DNA of 64,000 nucleotides. Source: Polynucleobacter finlandensis (GTDB lineage: Bacteria > Pseudomonadota > Gammaproteobacteria > Burkholderiales > Burkholderiaceae). Made by a program: the position numbers and the translations under genes. The notes below the pieces were generated by a model that was not told where the DNA came from, ran no database searches, and was given only the letters and a program-made list of their open reading frames with translations. Below are positions 1 through 8,950 of this stretch, piece by piece; positions within the stretch are counted from its first letter, which is position 1; each line of letters begins with the position of its first letter. The DNA lies in contig NZ_JACVPS010000015.1 in assembly GCF_018881755.1 (NCBI RefSeq), positions 1-64,000 of the forward strand, read 5' to 3'.

Positions 1-475
1 AACCGGCGAAGTTATTGTCTTTGCTAGGGATATCAAGTCGGGAACCTTAACTCAAATTCAAGCTACCTCAAGCCTTCCAAGTGATAGCAAGTTGGTGCCC
101 GGCAGACCAAGACCTCCAACTGGCTCACCTGAGGCGACTGCTTTTGATGACTCTAATATGATCTTCTGCGCTGAAATTAAATTGACCCCTAATGGTAAAT
201 TTCTTTACACATCCGAAAGAACTAAGAGTACATTAAGCGGCTTTGAAGTAGACCCAGCAACAGGAAAAGTAAAATATTTATTTAACATTCCAACAGAGGA
301 AATGCCTAGGGGATTTAACGTTGATCCTAGCGGACAATTTTTAGTTGCCTCCGGGCAAAAGTCTGAGAAGGTTTCGCTTTATTCCATAAACCAAAGTACT
401 GGCGAGCTCGCTCTAATTGAAAGAGTGCCTGCTGGTAAAGGTGCAAACTGGGTTACATTTGTAAAAACGAAGTGA
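1..475 (+). CDS. Lactonase-family beta-propeller protein (3' part only)
   Basis: The reading frame is open from base 2 of the window to the TGA at 473-475, so the start lies upstream and only about 157 C-terminal residues are seen. Segments such as LTPNGKFLYTSER and VDPSGQFLVASG, spaced about 50 residues apart, are the blade repeats of the seven-bladed lactonase family (PF10282, the 6-phosphogluconolactonase YbhE/Pgl group). Members hydrolyse sugar lactones or have unknown substrates; the substrate here cannot be told. A strong terminator follows directly. It is convergent with the amidohydrolase gene at 644-1600 and may belong to the same metabolic neighbourhood, but that is inference. Confidence 0.75.
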   Translation, partial: TGEVIVFARDIKSGTLTQIQATSSLPSDSKLVPGRPRPPTGSPEATAFDDSNMIFCAEIKLTPNGKFLYTSERTKSTLSGFEVDPATGKVKYLFNIPTEEMPRGFNVDPSGQFLVASGQKSEKVSLYSINQSTGELALIERVPAGKGANWVTFVKTK

Positions 476-496
476 CGCTATGATTCACAAAATGAG

Positions 497-520
497 AGCC
501 GCCTCCGGGTGGCTTTTTTT
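497..520 (+). terminator. Rho-independent terminator of the lactonase gene
   Basis: Seven-base stem (497-503 with 508-514, one G-T pair) around a TCCG tetraloop, followed by seven T residues. It starts 22 nt after the lactonase stop codon. The opposite strand has no T-run, so it should act only on plus-strand transcription. Confidence 0.85.
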
Positions 521-556
521 AATAGCCTAGAGCTCCATTCCTACCCCGGCAGATCT

Positions 557-627
557 ATATGTTTATTGAGGCGGTGGCGGAAGATATGGGAGATTGCTTA
601 CGCTCTTATTGTCACTAAATGAAAAAC
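557..627 (+). repeat. Degenerate direct repeat, copy A
   Basis: About 71 bp that align with 9158-9229 at 53 of 72 positions by hand, with one 1-bp gap. Identical blocks ATATGTTTATTG, GGAAGAT, AGATTGCTTAC and AAAAAC occur in the same order and spacing in both copies. Nothing in the sequence identifies a known element. The two copies bracket the 644-8880 gene block. It could be the decayed end of a duplicated gene or an old insertion scar. Confidence 0.6.
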
Positions 628-643
628 CTCTATTAAGTCCACT

Positions 644-1600
644 CTAGAAGCGATATAGACGCTCCGGATTGCTCACTAGTACTTTCACTAAATTTTGGCG
701 ATTTGGAATCCAATCCGGTAGTAAGTTAAAGACCCTCACGTCGTTAGCAATTCTGTAAGGTGTTACTTGGGTTGCTGGAATGCCGGCGATGGTATTGGTA
801 TGGGGCCAATCACTTGCCCAGAGCATGCGATCAGGATTGGTTTCTACGTAAAGCTGAGCCAAATCTTTTACTTCAGAATAGTCAGGGCCCGCTTCAGAAA
901 TTCGATAAATACCAGATAACTTGATATAAATTTGGCCTGACCTAGCTAGATCCAAAATCACAGGTAACTCTACTTGTTTCTCAAAGCCCTTTGCTTTGAT
1001 GGAGGCGAAGTGATCAAAAACAACAGGCACCGGAAGAGTGTAGATGGTATCGGCTATGCCGGCAATAACCTTAGCTGATGCGTAGATCTGAATATGTAGT
1101 CCAAAATCTTTTATACGCTGCGCCAAGGAAATTAATTGTTTGCGCGCCACTTCAGCATCAAAGATGCCGGAGGTAGAGAGATTCATGCGAACACCGCGGG
1201 CACCCATAACAATCATTTTAGTCAAGTCTTGATCGGAAGTTTTCTCATCAATCACAATCACTGCACGAGCAGAATTACCCATCTCTTCAGTAGAGAGTAG
1301 CTGGAAGGTGTTATCTGTACCATAAAAACTAGGCTGAATTAATACCACCCTGGAAAGATGTAGTTGCGTGAGATGTTTTCTGAGCTCAGGTACTCCACAC
1401 TCAGGTGGGGTATAAACTCGATCTGAAACCATAGGGTATTTAGATTGGGGACCGATAACATGAATATGACAATCACATGCACCAACAGGCACATCAAAGT
1501 TAGGCTTCAATTGAGACTCCGCAAAAGATTCGGTAGAGAAAAGTGTGCTACCCGCGAGTAGTGCAGTTGAACTGGCAATGAAATTTCTTCTAGTGATCAT
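644..1600 (-). CDS. Tat-exported amidohydrolase (TIM-barrel, PDC-lactonase-like)
   Basis: A 318-residue protein of the amidohydrolase-2 family, the group containing 2-pyrone-4,6-dicarboxylate lactonase LigI. A twin-arginine signal (TRRNF at residues 3-7, then a hydrophobic stretch ending near SFA at 26) predicts folded export to the periplasm. Mature-region hallmarks are DCHIH at 43-47 (first metal or substrate histidines) and WASDWPH at 261-267, with the catalytic Asp at about 264. The start has a good ribosome site (AAGGG-TAGG just upstream). It is last in a minus-strand block, 18 bp after the dehydrogenase gene. Hydrolysis of a lactone or amide of a di- or tricarboxylic acid is plausible; the substrate is unknown. 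Export is unusual for LigI-type enzymes. Confidence 0.7.
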   Translation of the reverse strand: MITRRNFIASSTALLAGSTLFSTESFAESQLKPNFDVPVGACDCHIHVIGPQSKYPMVSDRVYTPPECGVPELRKHLTQLHLSRVVLIQPSFYGTDNTFQLLSTEEMGNSARAVIVIDEKTSDQDLTKMIVMGARGVRMNLSTSGIFDAEVARKQLISLAQRIKDFGLHIQIYASAKVIAGIADTIYTLPVPVVFDHFASIKAKGFEKQVELPVILDLARSGQIYIKLSGIYRISEAGPDYSEVKDLAQLYVETNPDRMLWASDWPHTNTIAGIPATQVTPYRIANDVRVFNLLPDWIPNRQNLVKVLVSNPERLYRF

Positions 1601-1618
1601 GGCCTACCCTTAAAAAAA

Positions 1619-2680
1619 CTAGCCTTTAGAAAAATGTCTAACAAAAGAATCGCCTACTGCTTTGGTACCCAGGTTTCCGCCAATATCTCTGGTTACTTCG
1701 CCGGAGTCAATTAATAGCCCAACGCATTTTTCAATTGCTTTTGATGCATCAGTAAACTGAACTTGAGTGGTTTTTTGGCCATGCCAGTTTAAGAGCATGG
1801 CTGCTGATAGAACAAGCGAGAATGGGTTAGCGATATCCTTACCAGCAATATCAGGCGCAGAGCCATGTGCTGCCTGGCCCATGGCGTATTGCTCCCCAGC
1901 ATTAAGCGAACCACCTAGGCCAAGACTGCCAGATAGCTCCGCCGTAAGGTCAGACAAAATATCTCCGAACATATTAGTTGTGACGATAGTATCAAAGCGT
2001 TCTGGTGCACGCACAACATGAGCCATCATGGCATCAACAATGAAATCATCAATTTGCACTTGTGGATAGTTTTGGCCAATGGCTTTGCAAATATCGATAA
2101 ACATACCATCACCAATTTTGAGGACGTTCGCTTTGTGAACAATGGTGACATGCTTTTTGCGAGTCATTGCTAGCTCAAAAGCTGCTTTTGCAATACGTTC
2201 ACAACATTGCCTGGTAATCCTTCTCAGAGAAATAACTACATCAGGCGTGATGAGCATTTCGCTGCCGCCAGATTCAATATTCCTATCAGCATAAAAGCCT
2301 TCAGTATTTTCTCGTACGACAGCTAGATCAAAAGGCTTTACGCAGGTCGGTACCTTTGGATATGTGCGCGACGGCCGAATATTGGCAAATAGATCTAATT
2401 CTTTTCTAAAGAATTTAGAGGGATTAATCTCGCCTTTAGACTCATCTTTGAAATCGTACGTTGCCATGGGTCCGAGCATCAGGCCGTTAGCCGCCTTTAC
2501 TTTTTCAAGCAGTATTGAGGTAACGGTGCTACCATATTTTTCTAAGCTACTATGTCCAGCAATTTCTTGCTCCAGTTTTAAGCCTAAATTAAATTTAGCA
2601 GAGGCGTTCTCCAATACTTGAGTTGTCACAGCCATGGTTTCTGGGCCGATACCGTCCCCAGGAATAATGATGATTTTCAT
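1619..2680 (-). CDS. Isocitrate/isopropylmalate-family dehydrogenase
   Basis: A 353-residue NAD(P)-dependent beta-decarboxylating dehydrogenase. It begins with IIIIPGDGIGPE (nucleotide-fold start) and has ENTEGFYADR around residue 124, NMFGDILSDL around 236 (metal-binding aspartates) and HGSAPDIAGKDIANP around 272 (cofactor loop). Relatives are LeuB, tartrate/malate dehydrogenase and homoisocitrate dehydrogenase. Setting beside a TctC-type binding protein and an amidohydrolase, not leuCD, argues for a catabolic hydroxy-acid enzyme rather than leucine synthesis, but this is inference. GAAGAAG precedes the ATG. Confidence 0.75.
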   Translation of the reverse strand: MKIIIIPGDGIGPETMAVTTQVLENASAKFNLGLKLEQEIAGHSSLEKYGSTVTSILLEKVKAANGLMLGPMATYDFKDESKGEINPSKFFRKELDLFANIRPSRTYPKVPTCVKPFDLAVVRENTEGFYADRNIESGGSEMLITPDVVISLRRITRQCCERIAKAAFELAMTRKKHVTIVHKANVLKIGDGMFIDICKAIGQNYPQVQIDDFIVDAMMAHVVRAPERFDTIVTTNMFGDILSDLTAELSGSLGLGGSLNAGEQYAMGQAAHGSAPDIAGKDIANPFSLVLSAAMLLNWHGQKTTQVQFTDASKAIEKCVGLLIDSGEVTRDIGGNLGTKAVGDSFVRHFSKG

Positions 2681-2700
2681 GTCTTCTTCTTAATTTGAAT

Positions 2701-3675
2701 CTAGTCGTTCTTAATTTCAATGGTCTTTAATAGTTTGCTGTATTTAATAGTTTCACGCTTAATGAACTCCATAAACTCGGCTTGTGAATTTATCTTAATG
2801 AATAAGCCATCCTTCTCTAAGGGGCCGCTAAAGGACGGATCTTTTAATACCTCGTTAATTTCAGCATTTAAGTAATTTGCAACATAATCTGGAGTACCTA
2901 CGGGGGCAAAAATACCTCCCCAAAGTGTAAAGTTAAATCCCTTAATGGCATCTTCGGATACGGTATGCACTTCAGGAAGAATAGCCATTCTCTTTTCGGA
3001 AGATACCGCAAGCGCTCTGAGAGTTTTGCTTTCAATATGAGGAATGACAGCGGGTGCGCTTGAGAAAAAGATATCGACATGACCGCCAAGCAAATCAGTC
3101 ATTGCCTGCCCAGCTCCCTTATAGGGGGCATGCGCCATATTAATATTCATATCTTGCGCTAGAGATGCCGCAGCTAAATGTCCGGGCGTCCCACTACCCG
3201 ATGAGGCGTAAGTCATTGAGCCTGGTTTTGCTTTGGCGAGCTTAATAAATTCAGGGAGGGTACGATAGCTAGAGTTTCCTGGTGCCGCAAGAATGAGAGG
3301 GGCATCTCCTATTAGTGCAACGGGCCTGAAATCTTTATTGGTATCGTAGCCCACATCCTTATTCACAATTGGATTGATCACCATTTCGCCAGTTTGGCCT
3401 AAAAGGAGGATGTAACCATCAGGTTTTGATTTGGCAACATATCTTGTGGCTAGGGCCCCTGTAGCCCCTGGCTTGTTTTCAACTACAAAAGTTTGTTTTG
3501 TGCGAATACTCAGCTTATCTGCTAATCGTCTAGCTAGAACATCACCCAGACCCCCTGGGGCATAGGCAACCACAATCGTTACAGGTTTATTAGGAAAAGG
3601 GGGCGCAGAACTTTGTGCGTTGCAATGTGAAATTAAGAATAGTGCGGTTAACAGCGCGCAAAAAATTGTCTTCAT
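2701..3675 (-). CDS. Tripartite tricarboxylate transporter binding protein (TctC/Bug family)
   Basis: A 324-residue periplasmic solute-binding protein with an N-terminal Sec signal (hydrophobic to about residue 20, ending at CNAQS). The family signature PNKPVTIVVAYAPGGLGDVLA follows directly and forms part of the carboxylate-binding site; YASSGSGTPGHLAAA lies near residue 157. Bug proteins are abundant in Burkholderiales and bind carboxylates, often without a membrane partner nearby. No TctA/TctB gene is adjacent; a tctBA pair lies at 38139-40121, far away. It probably supplies the substrate metabolised by the next two genes. Confidence 0.85.
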   Translation of the reverse strand: MKTIFCALLTALFLISHCNAQSSAPPFPNKPVTIVVAYAPGGLGDVLARRLADKLSIRTKQTFVVENKPGATGALATRYVAKSKPDGYILLLGQTGEMVINPIVNKDVGYDTNKDFRPVALIGDAPLILAAPGNSSYRTLPEFIKLAKAKPGSMTYASSGSGTPGHLAAASLAQDMNINMAHAPYKGAGQAMTDLLGGHVDIFFSSAPAVIPHIESKTLRALAVSSEKRMAILPEVHTVSEDAIKGFNFTLWGGIFAPVGTPDYVANYLNAEINEVLKDPSFSGPLEKDGLFIKINSQAEFMEFIKRETIKYSKLLKTIEIKND

Positions 3676-4039
3676 TCTATTGAGATTGACCTATGCAAAG
3701 TAGTTGAATGATCTTAAACCTGGCTCTAAAGCGTGGGAATGATTTATCGACCATAAGTAGATATTACACAAAGATAAAACTCCCACATTTTCTGATGGAC
3801 TCACTAGGTCTTAAATCTGAGACCAACGGACTGTGAGGGCAGACATTTAAAGAAAACCGCCAGGATTTCAATAGGTTACACATCCTGATTATCAGTGTGT
3901 GAATATTTTTGCGACTAATCTAACGAGAATATAAAAAGTATGATTTTACTTTTTGGCTTTCAAAACCACAGGATTTTTGGAGCAGCCATCTAATACCTCG
4001 TTGCTCCGCAGTATTTTATGATCTAGCAATTAAACCGGT
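3676..4039. other. Intergenic region with no recognised gene
   Basis: 364 bp between the TctC-type gene and the TauE/SafE gene, both on the minus strand. I find no convincing open frame or RNA gene. Small inverted repeats are visible (GGTCT/AGACC around 3808-3828; GGAGCA/TGCTCC around 3978-4005), and a 14 bp palindrome TTAAACCGGTTTAA at 4030-4043 spans the TauE stop codon. A promoter for the TctC-dehydrogenase-amidohydrolase group is expected here, but I cannot place it. Confidence 0.4.
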
Positions 4040-4834
4040 TTAAAACCCAAAAGCCTTTCTGCTTTCGTTCAGCATAAATAAAGCAACAAATAAAAGAGTG
4101 AATCCAAAAATTCGCTTTAATTTTGGAACTTCTATGTTGCTAACCACTTTTGCCCCTAGAGGCGCAACAAGCACACTCGTAATAACAATACACAGCAATG
4201 CGGGTACATACACATAGCCAAGTGAGTACTCCGGCAGAGATAAATTTCCCCAACCCCCATAGATATACCCCAACGTGGATGATGCAGCGATTGGAAAACC
4301 CAAGCCAGATGAATTTGCCATAGCACTATGGGGCTTAATATTGCACCAAATCATAAATGGGACTGTAATAAAGGCGCCGCCCGCACCTAATAGACTCGCG
4401 ATCACACCCGTCAACACGCCAAAAGCAAAGAGCCCAAAGGCTCCAGGCAGAGCTCGTGCAGCATGAGGGGCTTTATTAAAAATCATTTGGCTAGATGAGT
4501 AGATGATAAAAATAGCAAAACCCAGCGATAGCCAAGCCCCATTAATGACATCAAAAAATTTGCTGCCGCCTATTAATGCCCCTAACACAAGCCCGGGGGA
4601 TAGGGCGCTAACCAGCCTCCAATTAATATTGCCGTATTTCTGGTGAGCCATCACAGCCGAGGAAGTGGTAAACAAAACGCTGGCCATACCTGTTGCAATT
4701 GCCATATGCATCAGAACATTTTGATTAAATCCTAAATGACCAAATATTAAAATCATCAGTGGAACTAAAATCATTCCACCCCCGATTCCTAGCAATCCAG
4801 CCAAGAATCCAGATACAGTCCCACCCAACATCAA
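4040..4834 (-). CDS. TauE/SafE-family membrane transporter
   Basis: About 264 residues with about eight hydrophobic segments and the internal duplication typical of the family: GLLGIGGGMILVP near residue 14 and SLLGAGGAFITVP near 146, one in each half. Members move sulfite, sulfoacetate or other organic anions across the inner membrane. The start is uncertain: TTG at 4834 and ATG at 4831 both lie inside the first hydrophobic segment, and neither has a ribosome site. Residues in frame upstream (DIAW) fit the expected start of homologs, but no normal start codon exists before the TGA near 4857. It follows the amidase by 81 bp. Confidence 0.8.
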   Translation of the reverse strand: MMLGGTVSGFLAGLLGIGGGMILVPLMILIFGHLGFNQNVLMHMAIATGMASVLFTTSSAVMAHQKYGNINWRLVSALSPGLVLGALIGGSKFFDVINGAWLSLGFAIFIIYSSSQMIFNKAPHAARALPGAFGLFAFGVLTGVIASLLGAGGAFITVPFMIWCNIKPHSAMANSSGLGFPIAASSTLGYIYGGWGNLSLPEYSLGYVYVPALLCIVITSVLVAPLGAKVVSNIEVPKLKRIFGFTLLFVALFMLNESRKAFGF

Positions 4835-4915
4835 CCAAGCGATATCAATTATTGAAATACATCACCCCAAAAAGAAAAAGCAGAACTTCACGAGTTAGGG
4901 TGTGCAAAATTATTT

Positions 4916-6214
4916 TTATGCCAGAGCAAACTCAGAAAATTTTGCAACACTGAGTAATTTAGCGTCACCTCGGTAGTTCCCAATGAGCTGTATACCTAGT
5001 GGCAATCCATTCTTTGACTTGCCAGCAGGAATAGTAATGGAAGGTATTCCTAAAAAGCTCCAAAGGGCACAGAAAATCGGATCACCAGTAGAGACTAAGC
5101 TCTTCGGAGCTTCCCCACTTGCAGGAGCCATTAAGAATGCATCAAATTTATCAAAATAAGTGCCGATAGATGTGCGGAGCTTTTTCTGCAGAAACTTTGC
5201 AGCGATATAAGCAGGCGCACTATGTTTTAGACCCCTGGCCACCAACTCTTGAATATGAATGCTAAGTAAATCATTCACATGCTGAGAATGATCCGCATGA
5301 ATTTCTGCGGCCTCTGCCTCCATAATGAGATTCATCGCCTGAATCGCATCCCAATACTCTTGTGGCAAAGATAGTTTTTGAACAATAGCACCGGACTCCT
5401 CGAGTCTCTGCGCGGCTAAATGCAAAGCCTGCTTTTGGTCATCAGACATCATATGGTCTAGCGGCGTCTCCAGCAAAGCAATCTTCGGCTTATCTAACAT
5501 CGGCAATTCTCTGTTAACGCCAAATACCAAGTCAGCAATAACAATTAACTCTGGGTCAGACCAATCGCTATTTTTTAAATTGTTAAAAGCAAACGCCATA
5601 TCATCAACTGACCGTGTGAAAAATCCAATGTGATCTAGTGAATAAGATAAGGCGTGAGCTCCAGACTTGGAAACCGCACCATAGCTTGCCTTATACCCCA
5701 CTACCCCACAATATGCTGCCGGCCTAATAATTGAGCCTTGCGTTTGTGAGCCTAGACCTAATGGCACTATCCCCGCGCCAACTGATGCAGCCGACCCGCT
5801 AGAGGATCCACCGGGCGTATGTTCTGCATTAACAGGGTTTGTCGTTGGGCCTGGATTACGCCATGCAAATTCAGTAGTAACTGATTTACCAAAAATTATT
5901 CCGCCAAGACTGCGAATTTTTTGAACAATAGCTGCATCTTCAGCGGGGGTCTTATCTTTATAGATTGGTGACCCATTAGTCGTTGGAAGATCAACCGTAT
6001 TGATAATATCTTTTACGGCAATTGGAATTCCTGAGAGTGGGCCAGGTTTTATCTGCTTTGCCATTGACTCTAATGTAGCCCTTGAGACAAAGGCCTTGAG
6101 AACTGGCTCTACCTCATTTGCCTTATCAAAAGATGTCTGCAATAAATCCATGGGCTTCAGTCGATTAGCAGAAATTAAGTTACAAGCCTCAGTTAGTCCA
6201 ATTGTGTTTTTCAT
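4916..6214 (-). CDS. Amidase (amidase-signature family)
   Basis: A 432-residue hydrolase with the full Ser-cisSer-Lys triad: Lys68 in IPIAVKDI, the cis-Ser in GGSSSGSAAS (135-144) and the nucleophile Ser161 in GSQTQGSIIRPA. These enzymes release ammonia from amides or act on allophanate- and carbamoyl-type substrates. It lacks the extra C-terminal domain of allophanate hydrolase and lacks GatB/GatC partners, so it is not the GatA subunit by context. It lies after the ABC transporter genes, separated by a hairpin at 6231-6259. A nitrogen-bearing transported solute as substrate is a reasonable inference. Confidence 0.85.
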   Translation of the reverse strand: MKNTIGLTEACNLISANRLKPMDLLQTSFDKANEVEPVLKAFVSRATLESMAKQIKPGPLSGIPIAVKDIINTVDLPTTNGSPIYKDKTPAEDAAIVQKIRSLGGIIFGKSVTTEFAWRNPGPTTNPVNAEHTPGGSSSGSAASVGAGIVPLGLGSQTQGSIIRPAAYCGVVGYKASYGAVSKSGAHALSYSLDHIGFFTRSVDDMAFAFNNLKNSDWSDPELIVIADLVFGVNRELPMLDKPKIALLETPLDHMMSDDQKQALHLAAQRLEESGAIVQKLSLPQEYWDAIQAMNLIMEAEAAEIHADHSQHVNDLLSIHIQELVARGLKHSAPAYIAAKFLQKKLRTSIGTYFDKFDAFLMAPASGEAPKSLVSTGDPIFCALWSFLGIPSITIPAGKSKNGLPLGIQLIGNYRGDAKLLSVAKFSEFALA

Positions 6215-6230
6215 ATTTTTTAGTTAAGCC

Positions 6231-6259
6231 AAAGAAATGGGGCGTAAAAATACGCCCCA
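6231..6259 (-). terminator. Intra-operon terminator or attenuator
   Basis: Perfect 9-bp stem (6238-6246 with 6251-6259) with a 4-base loop, followed on the minus strand by a T-rich stretch (TTTCTTT). It sits between the ABC binding-protein gene and the amidase gene, so it likely reduces transcription into the amidase, or protects the 3' end of the binding-protein mRNA. Confidence 0.65.
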
Positions 6260-6278
6260 AGTAGATTAATAATCGAGA

Positions 6279-7250
6279 TTACTTTAGTTTTAAAGCGTTT
6301 TGAATATAGGTTTCGTTAATAAAATTTTCAAATGCAGGCTGCTCTTTTAGGTTGCCCAAAGCAATTTGTGTATCCATTGAAATTTTGAGTGCTGCAGGAG
6401 TAATTTGAACGTTCTTTGGAAAAACGTTTTCACTCATCATACGAGTTACCGCATTTTCAACCACTTGTGGATCAAGTGTTGGAAATTCCTTCTTAGCAAC
6501 CTCAATAGCGCCCTTAGGATCTTTAGCCATAAAACGAAGCGCAACTTCCATGCCGTTCACCATTCTCTGAGCAGAAACAGGGTCAACAGTCTTCATTGCA
6601 GTAATGGATGAGAAAGCGTAAGCACCATAAGTTTTCGGGAAGCCCAAAACAACCTTCATTCCCTTAATCGCTACCTGATCAAGACCTGGCTCGTATAAGA
6701 CTGCTACTTTAGCTTGGCCGCCCAATAAGGCTGCTGGCTCAGTACCAAGAGGAACTTGGATCGTGTCGACATCTTTTTCACTCATGCCATTTTCTTTAAG
6801 CAACTTAAGGAATAAGGAAGTACTTGTCGTTGGCATTAAACCAGTCACTACTTTTTGACCCTTGATATCCTTAATACTTGTAAATTTGACATCAGGAGCT
6901 GTTGCAATCCATACAGCTGCGCCGTTAACTGCATTACTAATAACGCCAACATTGGCGCCTTTTGAAGCGGCAATGGCAGTCCATTCAGGGCCATGAATTG
7001 AAAATTGCGAACTTCCTGAAAGCACTGAAGATAAAGCTGCAGTGGGAGATCCAGCAGTTTCTTTAATCACACTTAAGCCTTGGTCTTTAAAGAAACCTTT
7101 ATCAATTGCGACATAAAGGGGTAAATACAACATCGACTGAAACGCCTGAGAAATAGTGACTGTTTTTACTTCAGCAGTTGCGCTAAACGACGCGCCGGCA
7201 ATGGCTAACGCCGCAACCGTTACTTGTAGCTTTCTATAAATCGATTTCAT
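6279..7250 (-). CDS. ABC transporter binding protein (SsuA/NMT1-like)
   Basis: A 323-residue periplasmic binding protein with a Sec signal peptide (cleavage predicted after ATA, about residue 26). The mature start VKTVTISQAFQSMLYLPLYV followed by AIDKGFFKDQGL is the hallmark of the nitrate/sulfonate/taurine/thiamine-precursor family (NMT1/SsuA-like). Together with the next two genes it forms a complete importer. The start codon follows an ideal GGAGG. The solute cannot be named from sequence; neighbouring amidase and TauE/SafE genes suggest an organic nitrogen or sulfur compound. Confidence 0.85.
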   Translation of the reverse strand: MKSIYRKLQVTVAALAIAGASFSATAEVKTVTISQAFQSMLYLPLYVAIDKGFFKDQGLSVIKETAGSPTAALSSVLSGSSQFSIHGPEWTAIAASKGANVGVISNAVNGAAVWIATAPDVKFTSIKDIKGQKVVTGLMPTTSTSLFLKLLKENGMSEKDVDTIQVPLGTEPAALLGGQAKVAVLYEPGLDQVAIKGMKVVLGFPKTYGAYAFSSITAMKTVDPVSAQRMVNGMEVALRFMAKDPKGAIEVAKKEFPTLDPQVVENAVTRMMSENVFPKNVQITPAALKISMDTQIALGNLKEQPAFENFINETYIQNALKLK

Positions 7251-7279
7251 GAAAAACCTCCGTGAGATTATTAAAAAAA

Positions 7280-8095
7280 TTACATCCGAATTTGTGTACG
7301 TCCTGCATCATCGCGCCATGGGAATAAGAGGCGCTCCAAGGCATCAATACCGTGATACAAAAAGAAACCGACGATCATGAGCATGAATAATCCAACCCAT
7401 ACTGAATTGAGCTCATACAAGCTTGATGCGTTATAAATCATGTGCCCCAAACCAGCTTTAGATGAAATAAATTCACCTACAACAGCGCCAACTAATCCAA
7501 AACCTACATTGATACGAAAATTGGAAACAATTGCCGGCATTGACGAGGGAACAACGACTTGACGAAATATTTGTTTCCTATTTGCACCCATTGAGTAAAG
7601 CAGTGATTGCAAATCTTTATCGGCCTCTTTGGTTGCTTGATGAGCTGCGATCAAGGCAATAATGGCCGTCATAGAAACGACTAAAACAACCTTAGCGCCC
7701 AAGCCCGTACCAAACCAAAGCAAAATAATGGGAGCCAAAGCAATTTTAGGAACGCTATTGATAGCAACAATGAATGGCTCAACAATTTGTGACACCCATT
7801 TTGAGTACCACAGTAGTAACCCAATACTTGTCCCAACAAGGGTGCCAATGACAAAACCTAATAAAGCTTCCCAGAGCGTGTATCCCGTATCAATAAAGAT
7901 TGAGTAATCCATCACACTTGCGATAAACCGCTTCCAAATACCAAATGGAGTGCCAATTAAAAACTCTGAGATGAGCCCAAACTCCGCCAATGTTTGCCAT
8001 ATGGCGAAAAAAATCACAACCGATAAAATTTGGATAAGGGACTTTCCAAAACCGGTTTCCAGCATTTGACTTATGGATCGCTTCTCTTGATTCAT
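7280..8095 (-). CDS. ABC transporter permease (SsuC/TauC-like)
   Basis: A 271-residue inner-membrane permease with about six hydrophobic segments. The cytoplasmic EAA loop, around residue 165-185 (MGANRKQIFRQVVVP), is where the ATPase docks. It matches the BPD_transp_1 family of sulfonate/taurine/pyrimidine-precursor importers. Its ATG overlaps the TGA of the upstream ATPase gene as ATGA (8092-8095), indicating translational coupling. The binding-protein gene starts 29 bp downstream. Confidence 0.9.
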   Translation of the reverse strand: MNQEKRSISQMLETGFGKSLIQILSVVIFFAIWQTLAEFGLISEFLIGTPFGIWKRFIASVMDYSIFIDTGYTLWEALLGFVIGTLVGTSIGLLLWYSKWVSQIVEPFIVAINSVPKIALAPIILLWFGTGLGAKVVLVVSMTAIIALIAAHQATKEADKDLQSLLYSMGANRKQIFRQVVVPSSMPAIVSNFRINVGFGLVGAVVGEFISSKAGLGHMIYNASSLYELNSVWVGLFMLMIVGFFLYHGIDALERLLFPWRDDAGRTQIRM

Positions 8096-8880
8096 ACCAC
8101 TTCATCCTTTCTAGTTTGGATATCCAACTCTGAACAGAGAAGATGAAAATATTCGCCGAAATTTTTATGCGATCTAGCCTCTATCGGGGAGGATCGCTCA
8201 ATATCAATATGATGTACATTTTTTACTACGGTAGGTCTTCCGCTTAGAGCAACTACCCGTTTAGATAGAGCAACAGCTTCATCAATATCGTGAGTGACCA
8301 GAATGACTGTCTTTTTAAACTTTGCTACGGCATCTAACAAAACGCTCTCAAGGTACAGTCTGGTTTGGTAATCTAAAGCTGAAAATGGCTCATCTAACAA
8401 GAGTATGTCCGGATCCATTAGAAGGGTACGAATGAGTGCAACGCGCTGTCGCATGCCGCCTGATAGGGTCTGAGGGTAAGCTTTTTCAAATCCAGATAAG
8501 CCAAAAGTATTGAGATAGTCTCTTGCCTTTTCCACTCCATTGGCATCATCCTCGCCGCGCACCCGTAATCCAAGCATGACGTTCTCGAGAACTGTGCGCC
8601 ATGGGAACAGTAGGTCCTTTTGCATCATGTAGCCCACCTTACCTCTTAGGCTTTGAATTTTGTTGCCTCGATAGATCATATTGCCGCTATCAGTCTCAAG
8701 CAGGCCGGCGATGATATTGAAGATCGTCGACTTTCCGCAGCCACTAGGCCCAATGATGCTCAGAAAATCCTGCTCCATCACGTCAAATGTGAGTCCGTTA
8801 AGAACGGGAACTGGTCCGCCTTTGCTGGCGAATGATTTATGTATTGAATCCAATGAAAGTTGAACTACAGGGTTACTCAC
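8092..8880 (-). CDS. ABC transporter ATP-binding protein (SsuB/TauB-like)
   Basis: About 262 residues with Walker A GPSGCGKST, signature LSGGMRQR, Walker B ILLLDEPF and the switch histidine in VTHD. It energises import through the permease encoded next. I place the start at the GTG at 8880 because GGAGA stands 6 nt upstream of it; the in-frame TTG at 8886 would lie only one base after that sequence. It is the first gene of the minus-strand block, so a promoter is expected in 8881-9150. Confidence 0.88.
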   Translation of the reverse strand: MSNPVVQLSLDSIHKSFASKGGPVPVLNGLTFDVMEQDFLSIIGPSGCGKSTIFNIIAGLLETDSGNMIYRGNKIQSLRGKVGYMMQKDLLFPWRTVLENVMLGLRVRGEDDANGVEKARDYLNTFGLSGFEKAYPQTLSGGMRQRVALIRTLLMDPDILLLDEPFSALDYQTRLYLESVLLDAVAKFKKTVILVTHDIDEAVALSKRVVALSGRPTVVKNVHHIDIERSSPIEARSHKNFGEYFHLLCSELDIQTRKDEVV

Positions 8881-8950
8881 TATCAATCTCCATTAAATAT
8901 TTTTATTAGGGTTGATACTTACATGTGCTTGCACCACTAGCGAGTCCATT

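Noticed and set aside
521..643. Copy of the tRNA 3' end as an attachment-site remnant at the far end of the accessory block
   Set aside because: No match to the last 18 bases of the 9265-9341 tRNA was found here, so integration at the tRNA is not supported by an att pair.
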